A stretch of 64,000 nucleotides of DNA from Gossypium raimondii (lineage: Eukaryota > Streptophyta > Magnoliopsida > Malvales > Malvaceae), in contig NC_068569.1 of the NCBI RefSeq assembly GCF_025698545.1, positions 3,472,001 through 3,536,000 on the forward strand. Direction: 5' to 3'. Below, one piece after another: positions 36,194 through 46,002 of this stretch. The notes under the pieces were generated by a model. The model was not told the DNA's origin and searched no databases. It was given only the letters and a program-made list of their open reading frames with translations. The stretch's first letter is position 1; each line of letters opens with the position of its first letter. The translations under genes and the position numbers were made by a program.

Positions 36194-38476
36194 TGTAATG
36201 ACCCATTTTCAAGAATCGAATATTGGTTTCAGTAACCACAAATCCGAGCTAAAAAGAAAATTTATTTTAATATTGTGGTATGGTCTATATTATGATAGGA
36301 AGGTTGCATGGAAATTTTGATAATAAAATTTTATTGATTATATGGTAAATTTTATTTAAATGGATTAATTAAAAATGCATTTTCGGGACTCCGTTTGATA
36401 ATCGGATTCGTAAATATTTATTATAAATATTTACGAAGTTAGTTGTGTGCCTAATTATGTTTTGACTAGGTGAATTTGATTTAATTAGAAGTAATTAGGA
36501 AAAGGGATTAGATTGAAATAAGTGTGAAAGTTTAATTATAAATTAAAGAAAGCAAAAGGACTAAATAGGTAAATATACCATTGTTATAAATTTAGGCGGC
36601 TTAAATATTTTTAATTTAAAATATATATTATATTATATTTACTTAATTAATATGTTATAATATAATATAATATAATTATATATATAAAACAAAAGAAAGA
36701 ATAGAAAGAATAAAGAAATAGAGGAGAAACAGGGAGAAAGAAAGAAAGAAAGAAAAGGAAAGAAGAAATTTAGGGTTTTTAAGGTTCAATTTCAAATTGG
36801 TAAGTCAAATTAAGTCCTTTTCTTGAAATTTTTGAATTTTTATGATTCTAGAACAAAATAATATTAGGTATATGTTGAAAATTTGAAAGTTAGTTGAATT
36901 TTTATGTAGTTTATATTAAATTAGTGGATGAATTAGAGATTGAATTGATGAAAATTCAAACTAGGATTGGGAAAAGGATTAAATTGTGAAATAAGTTATA
37001 AGTTTAATGTAATGAGGACTAAATTGTAAGAAATTCAAAATTAGGGTTTATTAGTGAAAATTTGAGAGTTAAGTTAAGTTATAAGTAGAATTTAGAAATA
37101 GAAATAATTTTAGTTATGAATTAAATTGAAATATGAGCTAAGGTAAGAAATTATGAAATTATTATATCGTATATGTTTATTTTATTGAATAATATAGGAA
37201 AGTCATTTGATTGTTTTTTTCTTTCTAATATATAAATGTTATATGTTTTATATGAAATTGAAGAGAAAGAAAAGAAAGGAGAGGACCTAATTGAAGAAAA
37301 GGAAAAGAGAAGGCTAAGGAGTGAAGGAAGACATCATCTCAACCTTTTTGTTGTAAGTACTACAAGATTATTATTTTAAATTATTTTATTTAAATGTCTA
37401 TATTATAGTATAGAATTATTTAGAAATAAAATAAAATAAAGTAAAATAAAAGATTATGGAACTATGAAATTTGTAAAGAAAATTATAGATGGAAAATATA
37501 AGATGGTATATTGTTTAAACAGTAAGTAAATATTGTGACAAAAGTATATATATGTGAAAATGGTGTGATAATTGTGAATTGTGAAATGTGCACTAAATTG
37601 TAATGATGGAGAAATGAGAAATCTTTTTCGAAATAAATCTATAAAGTATTTAAATGAATGAGATTCAGTTTTAATGCCCAAGTAGATGGAATTTAGAACT
37701 ATAAGGATATTGGTGGCATGCCATTAATGAACTTTAGCGCACTCTTTGATTATTAGCACGTTGGTGCACTCTGATATTTAGCACGTTAGTGCTCTCTGTT
37801 TAGCACATCTGTGCTCTCTGTATAGCACTTTAGTGCTCTCTGTTCATTAGTGCATAACAATGTACCTCTGTATTTGTTCTTTATATCCGGTGTGTTCTAT
37901 AAAATCTACTTTGGGCTAAGATTATGATTTGTGGACAAAAGTGAATCATTAATGTGTTAAGGTAAGTTTTATGAAGTTTATATGTATGTAAATATGTAAT
38001 AACAGAATCAGTTTGAAATATTTTATTTAGATTTATTTATCTGTTTATTCTTGTAGTGCTTACTAAGCCTTTACCGGCTTAACACGTTTAATTTTAACGC
38101 GTAGGTATAGTTTGACTCGAAGAGGTAAAGTCAGATTAGAAGATCTCTCATCTCATCACATCCTCAAGAGCTTCAAAAGTATATACCATATTTTGAATTA
38201 AAATGGCATGTACATAGGCAGTCAGTTATGTTCCTATGTATTAGGAACTAAAATGTAAACTCTTGAACTTCTATCTATTTTGAGGTACTTGAAATATTTT
38301 GGTATATATATGAAATGAATTAATGAAACTATACGTATGTTTGCAAATATGGTTGGTAAGTTAAAATACTATGTATAAATGTTTTAATTAAACAATATCT
38401 AGCTATAACCGTTTTGACAACAAATATAATAGTCTTATACCGGTGCATGCGATTAGATGGGTATAGGGTTGTTACA
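36194..38476. mobile_element. Solo LTR (2283 bp), probably of a Ty3/gypsy-type retrotransposon
   Basis: Starts TGTAATGACCC and ends GGGTTGTTACA (5'-TG...CA-3' with short inverted termini TGTAA/TTACA). It is flanked by an exact 5-bp duplication, CTAAC, at 36189-36193 and 38477-38481. No gag or pol coding sequence is inside, so it is a solo LTR left by recombination between two LTRs. At 37735-37860 there are five or so short GCAC-n-GTGC units. The Ty3/gypsy guess rests on length and overall look only. Confidence 0.88.
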
Positions 38477-38699
38477 CTAACAATGATAATACTAACTAAA
38501 ATAATAATTAGAGTTTTATTAATCTTAATAACTAACAATAATAACTAAACTAAGAACAAAAAATAATAAAAAATATACCAAAAAAAAAACATAATAACAA
38601 GATAAAAATACCTTATTTTTTCTATTTTTTTCTTCTCTTTCTTTCTCCCTTCCCTATTCTCTTTCTCTCATTTTCTTTTCTTTTTTCGGCACCGCCCTT

Positions 38700-38952
38700 T
38701 TCTTCTTCTTTTCTTTCTTCTCCTTCAGCTGAAGTGAATTGGGGACTATCATAATGGTAAAGTTGGTGCCGCCTCTGCCACAGGCACCTTTGGTGCCGCC
38801 TGTGGCAGGCCCTCCACCAGGGTCCTGTCACTTCGTCCCTTTTTTTTTAACTGTTGTTTTTATTATTATTTTTGTACCATTTTGGTAAATAAAAAAAGGA
38901 TACTATTTTGGTATTTTTTTAAATTTTTTTGTATTATTTTTATAAAAAACCC
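38700..38952 (-). repeat. Right terminal inverted repeat of MULE 2
   Basis: Inverted match to 31361-31625, with GGTGCCGCCTGTGGCAGGCC and ACCAGGGTCCTGTCACTTCG complementary to the left side. Followed directly by the target duplication TAAATAGTGG. Confidence 0.88.
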
Positions 38953-38962
38953 TAAATAGTGG

Positions 38963-39381
38963 ATTCTAAAACTTAAATTTTATTTTTTCAACATTTAGTA
39001 AATTTATCATTCTTTATTTGGGGTTGAATTTAAATTTTTTTTTTTCAAAGTTAGTCCTTTAATTTTGGTAATCATATATTAGTGCATGAGTTATTTTTAC
39101 TTTAAATTAATCTTTGACTTTAACAATTATTCCCATATCGAGGTTTAAATTATTTTTCAAGAAAATATCAAAGACTAATTTAGATAATAAAAAGATCAAA
39201 CCCTAATACAAGAATAATTACTTAACTTAGGTCTCGATGTGAGAACAATTGTCAAATTAAAAATTAACTTCAACAAAAAAACTTGTGAGTTTTATCGAGT
39301 TGACACCCAAAAATAAATTAACCCTTCCTTAAAAAAACTTAAATCTTTTTAGGGCCAAAACCTTTTATGGCAAAAATCTTT
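38963..39381. other. AT-rich spacer between MULE 2 and MULE 3
   Basis: About 400 bases with no coding signal; nothing recognised apart from A/T-rich text. Confidence 0.5.
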
Positions 39382-41915
39382 ATTATTTTTTCTGAAATAC
39401 TATTAAAAAGTTATTATTTACTTAAACAATACGGTTCTTTTTTTACGAAAATAACATAAGAGATGAAAATTGAACCTTAAATCAATATGGCAATTGTGGA
39501 TTTGGGGTTGAATCCTTTAGATTTAAAGAGATCTCAAATCATTAAATCAATAATCATCATGTCGATTTAGGAAAATTAGAGCTCATGTATTCTCTAAATC
39601 AACATGACAACCACTGGTTTGGTGAATTGAGATCCATTAAATCTAAAACTCCCAACCGTCCTATAAATGCCAACTATCCCTAACCTCTATAAATACATCT
39701 CAACTCCACACCAAATCATTTTCTAAACCCACACTCTCACCCTTAAAAATATCCAAAAATAACAAAACCCTTATAAATCACCTTTAAAACCCTAAAACCA
39801 TCTCAAAATTACATAATTTTTTACAAGCCAAAAAAAGTTAGATTTTATTAAAAAATTTTAGTTGTAATTTATTTTAATTATGTTCTAAATTTTTATTTCT
39901 AAGTTTGGAATGTTAAAGTGATAAGGTAAGTGCCTATTCAATTGATCTCGATTTAATTTAAATTTAAATTTATTTTTACTGAATGATATGTTACTTTTTA
40001 TTTAAAATGTAAATAAATCATATGTTATTTATAATGTGATTATTACATCTGTACAATATGTAGGGAATAATGTAAGAATTATGCTATTATGTGTTTAAAT
40101 GATATAAATATTGTTATATATTCACATTTAGTAAATATTGAAATAAATTTATTGGAATATAAATTTTCATATTTAATTTTAAAGTTATATAAATTTTGAT
40201 TCAAGGTTTAAGGTTATTATGTTAAAGAATAATTGTTTTATAGAAAATGTGTATTTTTAAGTAATTATTGATTTGTAAATATATGTTTAGAGTTTAGGCA
40301 AGAAAAATGTATTTCTAAAATGTTGGGTTTGTGCAAAATAGGGTCAAATTTTTCGTTATAAAATAATAACCCTAATTCCCTAGACCCAAATTACATAAAC
40401 CTCCCACCGTATGAACCTCCATCGATCTTTGATTTAATCTACTTACAAAGTTCAGGAATGTAGTTGATAAAATCATCTAGGAAGCTACCAATATCTAAAT
40501 TGCTCATCCATAGAAAATAAGGAGGATTTGAATTTATCTTACGGATATGGTTACCAATAATCAAGTGGAAAGTCCTCTTTGTACCATCTTTGGCGATGAC
40601 CTTTACAAATTATTTGATTAAGATCTCATGTAATTTTGTTCAAATTCTCTTGTTGGAATATATCATCAACCACAAACTATTCAATCAAACTTTATGTTCG
40701 ACATTTATAAATGTTTCTATTAGGAAACAATATTTTTGAACTTCCCACCTAAGACCATTATTATATGGGCAACAACACAGTTGTTATTTGGGTTCATCCT
40801 AAATATTTTAATTTTTTTTTACCAATTTGTCAACAATCTCTCATTGTTGTTTAGTTCTTATCTTTTTCACAGTTCAGATAATTGTAGCCATTTTCTCTAC
40901 ACGAAAAAAATTATAAAGCATTGTATTTATTAAGATATAGATCTTAACCCTATAACATTTAACCACTTCAAACTAATCATATTTAATAAATTTTGAACCC
41001 TACCATCTCATGTCATAAATAATTTATCATAACATAATTATATTCTATTTGTAAATCGTAAAATCATAATATAATTACCTTAAAAGTTTTCTTACCTTTT
41101 ATTTTGGAACTTTTCCTTCTAAACTTCGACCGCAAGAAAATAAATATTACTTCCACTCATTCTTTTAATTTCCTCATATTATCTAGCTATATTAATTTTT
41201 ATATTATTTGGGAAAAAACTTAAATAACATTTATAATTTTTCATATTTTTTACTTTAATAATTCGATTATTGATGAAAAAAATAAAACATTTAAAATCTA
41301 TATATTATTGTAACATTTACAATTTCATATGTTTTCTACTTAAACTATTTTCTTTTACTTAAAAAGTTTAAAAATATTAAAACATTTATAATTTAAATCT
41401 ATGTATAATAATAAATTTTTAATAAAAAAACTAGTAGCTAGTTTTCACCTCGAAATATTAACCCTCATTCTCCAAGCAAAACTATCTCCTAACAAATTTA
41501 GAAACTTTATTAACTCTCTGCTTTATTTTTTTTCCCTTCAATCACTTCATTTTTATTTTCAAAAACGACTCTTAGATTTTTTTTCAAACTGATACAAATG
41601 GTCCAAAAAAGTAAGGGGTTTTTAAGGATCCATGTGTCTGATAGGTTTATGAATCTTGGACCTTTAGCTCCCTATCTAGACAATAAAAAAATCTTTGGTT
41701 AATGCATCCACATGATAAGCCATAGGAAACACAAAATTAGTATGACGATTGTCGATTTGGGATCCCAATAAATTAGGTGCATCAAATTTAACCCAAAATC
41801 GACAACCGCCATACAAATTTGAGGTTCAATTTTCAACTCTCATGTTATTTTGGTAAAGAAAATCTTATATTATTTAAGTAAATAATTTTTTTGGTATTAT
41901 TCCGGAAAAAAACCC
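39382..41915. mobile_element. MULE 3: decayed long-TIR Mutator-like element without recognised PMD or transposase
   Basis: Left TIR 39382-39513 and right TIR 41786-41915 match in inverted orientation over about 130 bases, for example ATGAAAATTGAACCTTAAAT against the complement of TTTGAGGTTCAATTTTCAAC. AAATCTTT flanks both ends (39374-39381 and 41916-41923), part of a 9-bp duplication with one mismatch. The outermost bases (TTTTTTCTGAAATACT and, inverted, TTTTTTCCGGAATAATACC) resemble those of MULE 2, suggesting the same broad group. A TATA-like CTCTATAAATA lies inside the left end near 39685. A coding-like remnant is noted separately. Confidence 0.8.
40439..40609 (-). pseudogene. Unrecognised coding remnant inside MULE 3
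   Basis: On the minus strand an open stretch of 56 codons reads KDGTKRTFHLIIGNHIRK, then NPPYFLWMSNLDIGSFL, and ends ELCK before a TAG. Composition is protein-like (ordered charged and aromatic residues). Related-looking text continues upstream to about 40780 in shifted frames (VVDDIFQQENLNKIT). I do not recognise the family. It could be captured host sequence or a decayed element protein. Confidence 0.4.
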
Positions 41916-41923
41916 AAATCTTT

Positions 41924-42338
41924 GCCATCTAGTTTAATACTTTAATAGACAATGATCCATAGGCCCAAGCATCACCTGACTTATTTAGGGCCTTACTTAG
42001 CCCATATCCATAGGCGACATGACAGCCTCGTGCGACTCTGTAGCCTCTTTTTTCTAACTAGGAGACGCTCCTCCGATCCTCGGATCGGAAAATTTTGAAA
42101 AAGCATTCCATGTGCACAATTAAGTAATTTGACCGTTGGGAATGGGGCCCTCCTCCGATCCCACCCCAAATCCACATTCCATAACAACTCTTTTATTTTT
42201 GTCTTTTTCTCCTTTTACCATCTCCATCAAATAATCATATAGGTCTTTTTCTAACTCTGCCTTTCCCTCTTCCCCATCATCAACAACAACAACAACAACA
42301 ACAAAATCTTTGCCCTTTTTTTTTTTCTTTCTAAAACA
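41924..42338 (+). other. Promoter and 5' UTR region of the Aurora kinase gene
   Basis: Short spacer between MULE 3 and the kinase start. It contains the MSA-type element listed separately and a CAACAACAACAA tract just before the start codon, typical of a plant leader. Confidence 0.5.
42130..42140 (-). promoter_or_regulatory. Mitosis-specific activator (MSA) element
   Basis: On the minus strand the sequence reads CCCAACGGTCA, a full match to the MSA consensus YCYAACGGYYA. It lies about 200 bases before the Aurora start codon. MSA elements are bound by three-repeat MYB (MYB3R) proteins and drive G2/M expression, which fits an Aurora kinase. The match is seen; its use is inference. Confidence 0.75.
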
Positions 42339-44422
42339 ATGGCGATCGCTCAGACCAACTCTCAACAACAAGAGAAGGTTAAGATTTTTTCCCCTCATTT
42401 TATCCCATTGTTTTTCTTGGGGAAATAGTTTCATTTTTCTTTTTCTGTTATTCATTCTTCAAGAACCAAACAAAGCTCAATTTTCAGTCTATTTTTCTTT
42501 TATAGAAGATATAAAGTTTTGAGAACGGTTTTCTCTTTATAAGAAGGGTTCAATTCCCAACAGGGTTGAGTGCTAGGGTTCTAATGGTAGATTTTGGAAT
42601 TTTTTAAATCTTATGTCTGCTGCTATCTAGGATTAGCGGATTTTGAAAAAATTGGGAACGGAACGTTGTTGATTTAGTTATCTTGTTTTGAACCAATGCT
42701 GGGATTTTAATTTATTCATATTAAAATTTTGACAGGTTTCTTCAGAGGCTTCAGCAGGCGAAAAGAAAAGATGGACGCTTAGCGATTTTGACATTGGAAA
42801 GCCGCTTGGACGAGGCAAGTTTGGTCACGTTTATCTAGCTAGAGAGAAGAGGGTTTGTTTCTTTCACCTTTTCTTTTTATGGATCCTTTTTTATTTGCGT
42901 TAAGAAATACGAGGAAAATTTAAGATTGCAATTTTGAAGTTCCTCCAACGTTGGCATATATTCCTATAACGAGGATGATCCAATGTTACTTGTGGAACAG
43001 AGCAATCATATTGTAGCACTCAAGGTGCTTTTTAAAAGCCAACTCCAACAATCTCAAGTTGAACATCAGCTACGTCGTGAAGTGGAAATACAAAGTCACC
43101 TGCGCCATCCCAATATATTGAGGCTTTACGGTTATTTCTATGATCAGGTATAATGGCCTATATCAATGCTTCCATGTGTATAACTTAATTGAAATGAATT
43201 AACATTTGTTTTTCCTGAACACCAACTTTTACAGAAACGTGTTTACCTGATACTGGAGTATGCAGCCAAAGGTGAACTTTACAAGGAACTACAGAAATGT
43301 AAATACTTCAGTGAAAGACGCGCGGCTACGGTGAGTAGTTTTGGTTTTTGGCAAATTGGTTCTTGTGATAGATTGTAATGATTGACTATTTAACCACCCC
43401 CCCCCCCAAAAAAAAAAAAAAAAAAAAAAGAAAAAGAAAAGAGAGGCTAATTTGATGCTTATGTTGTTTGACCTAGTATGTTGCATCTTTAGCTCGGGCA
43501 CTGATTTATTGCCATGGAAAGCATGTAATACACCGAGACATCAAACCTGAGAACTTGTTAATTGGGGCACAGGTGATTCCTACTCCATTGGCTGTACTCA
43601 TTATTTGGTTTTTTCAGCTAATGTTTTATAGTGCTAATCTTGTATCAACTGGGGATCCCTTTTCAGGGTGAACTTAAGATTGCTGATTTTGGATGGTCAG
43701 TACACACATTTAACCGTAGGCGGACTATGTGCGGCACGCTTGATTATCTTCCTCCTGAAATGGGTATGTGGCTAACCATTGAAACTAAGTGATTAGCTGT
43801 AATGCCCCATCAGTTGTCCTTTTATGATCAAGCAGTTTTAGGTTCAGACTATACCCATTTTGTGTCAAAAAATGTTAAAACTTTTATAGGCGCTGGAAAC
43901 AATTAGAGTAAGGAAGAAAACTAAATTTCACTTTCCTTATTTTTTTTGTTCTCCACAGTTGAAAGTGTAGAGCACGATGCTAGTGTAGACATTTGGAGCC
44001 TTGGTGTGTTGTGCTATGAGTTCCTATACGGAGTCCCTCCTTTTGAAGCCAAGGAACATTCAGACACTTACCGAAGGTAAGTTTTAGTTCTAAAACAAAG
44101 ACAAAAATGATGACATCTTTCGGTTAGATGCATATATAAATGATGTGCCATACTTTACCTTGTCCACAGGATTGTGCAAGTGGATCTCAAGTTCCCTACA
44201 AAGCCAATAGTTTCATCTGCAGCTAAGGACCTCATTAGTCAGGTATCTTTTGTTGCCTTTTTTAACTTGCAATTAACAACGTTTAATACATATTCTAAGC
44301 CTATTTAACTTTGCGTACAGATGCTTGTCAAGGATTCTTCACAACGGCTGCCATTGCATAAGCTTCTTGAGCACCCATGGATTGTTCAGAATGCTGACCC
44401 ATCTGGCATCTATAAAGCTTAA
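42339..44422 (+). CDS. AUR1: Aurora kinase (plant alpha-Aurora, AUR1/AUR2 type)
   Basis: Nine exons (42339-42377, 42736-42852, 43001-43147, 43235-43330, 43477-43572, 43667-43763, 43959-44076, 44170-44242, 44321-44422) join to 294 residues, the same length as Arabidopsis AUR1. Key residues: glycine loop GRGKFG (38-43), VALK lysine K60, HRD aspartate D154, DFG aspartate D172, and activation-loop threonine T185 in [15 protein letters not shown], the Aurora signature. The N-terminal extension is short (about 30 residues). Aurora kinases phosphorylate histone H3 and spindle and phragmoplast proteins in mitosis. AUR1 against AUR2 cannot be separated here. Intron 4 holds a C11-A22 homopolymer. Confidence 0.96.
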
Positions 44423-46002
44423 AATACATACATTTTTTCCTCTAAATTCTTTTTTTGCGAGGATAATTGTGCAAGATGTTTCAAATTAAATGTTCTGGTT
44501 CTTGACTCCACGAATCCTGACTTTGCATGCATGTGTATCCAAGTTTTGTACCAATAACAATATCTGTTTGTTAACTCTATTGTAATTCATTTGTATGTTA
44601 AATTACTATGATTTGTTCAGTGATTATTCTTCTTGATTCGTAGTTTGTTCCTCATTGATGTGAAGAGAAAGGACTGTATGGAAATCACTTCCAATCAAAT
44701 CATGCCACCGTTCCTCCCACATTTGGTCTACAAATTTTTCATACATAATTTTGCACTTGCAATAATAATAGCATAAAATAACTCAGAAAAACAATCTAAT
44801 CTAAGCTTTCCAAATTTTTCATACATAATCATGCATATTCAACTATGACCATGACAATAAACAGTAGCTTTCAAAATGGAAACCTTGTTGTAACCATACA
44901 AGGCTAAAATCGCTACTCTATCTCAAAAGTATATGCTTGCATTAATGTTAACCATTATTGGCAATTTGGCAGGCTATAAAAGATGATGTGATGGATATGA
45001 CACTATCTGATGCAACTTCCATGACATACAGGGCTTGTCTTCAGGTATTGACTATTCTGTCTTTACGGTTTTCTCCATCCAACTTGCAGGTTGTTCCTTT
45101 TTCTTGGCTGGTTAGTAAAGTTATAAGGAAAATCATGAGAAAGAACATATTTTGTTGAAACAAAAATCAGTAAAGACAGCCGATGCAACTATTAAAAGCA
45201 TAGTTGCATGGTGATCATTGGTTTGCAAGTTAAACCATATTTAAACCTATGGATATGCTACTTCAATGCAAAACTACCAAGATTCTTCTGTTTCTTTTCC
45301 TTGGTTTCCGTCTCGAATAATTTGGAGTGATACCAAGGTACCATGTTGAAACTTTTACGTATTCTATAAATTTTAAAATTAACTTAATTAATATGAGTCC
45401 AAACTCATCCAAAATTCAAAATAATGAAAACAATCCTATATAAGAAATAACACAAACAGGAAATATTAGTGAAATCAATCCATTTGCCACTTTTGTCCAC
45501 GATCAAAGTTGCTGTATGAATCGGGTCATAGACTCGTACACCCATGTACATGACACGTTGTCAAGAATATGGTGTGGCACCTCCTTATTGGACTCATCCG
45601 TTGTCACCTTGAATTATCGGTATACGCCACATCAATCAATCCATTAAGATGCCGCCACCGAATATTTTCCTCCAAGCAATACCCAAAATCGTTTCAACGA
45701 GGCAAATGTGAACAACGTTGTACTGTCTCGAACTTTGCTGACAGACCATTATAAACACGCAAAAATGACAGATGGCTTGCCTCCATGTAATGACGGTGCT
45801 ACTTGATTTGTCCGTGACGATTGTTAACGACCTCCATGTTACTGTGAACGTTTTATAAAGTCCTTTCATGTTTTCCTTTTTGTTTATTTAAAGTCCTTTC
45901 ACCTTCGTAAATTTTTTTGCGGGTCACCTTCGTATAATTAAAAAGTACTGAAAGGAGATAATTTTGGAGAAGGTCGTCGAATCAAAGCTTTAATTTGATA
46001 AA
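44423..46002. other. Intergenic region between the Aurora and Derlin genes
   Basis: Aurora 3' UTR first, then AT-rich sequence. An exon-like block at 44973-45044 is listed separately. The 45480-45860 stretch has balanced composition and short, unrecognised frames on both strands. The Derlin promoter and leader should lie within the last few hundred bases. Confidence 0.5.
44973..45044 (+). other. Orphan exon-like block (24 codons, splice sites on both sides)
   Basis: A TTGGCAG acceptor precedes and a CAG|GTATTG donor follows exactly 72 bases (24 codons, phase 0 at both ends), reading AIKDDVMDMTLSDAT then SMTYRACLQ. I do not recognise the protein and see no partner exon nearby. It may be a leftover of a gene fragment carried by a transposon, or chance. 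Confidence 0.3.

Larger units (their letters stand above)
31361..38952. mobile_element. MULE 2: long-TIR Mutator-like element with PMD and truncated MuDR-type pseudogenes and a nested solo LTR
   Basis: An exact 10-bp duplication, TAAATAGTGG, flanks it at 31351-31360 and 38953-38962. The element opens GGTTTTTTCAGAAATAAT and closes with the inverted match ATTTTTATAAAAAACC. The TIRs extend more than 250 bases inward through a GC-rich block, then a polypurine tract. Order inside: left TIR, polypurine tract, 150-bp tandem array, PMD pseudogene (plus), extra copy of the right terminus (34476-34620), truncated transposase (minus), AT-rich repeats split by a solo LTR, right TIR. Without the solo LTR and its extra target copy the element would be about 5.3 kb. 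Confidence 0.9.

Noticed and set aside
37735-37860. Short spaced repeats that could suggest a CRISPR-like array
   Set aside because: Units are only about 12 bases, imperfect and inside a plant LTR; this is a eukaryotic genome with no cas genes.
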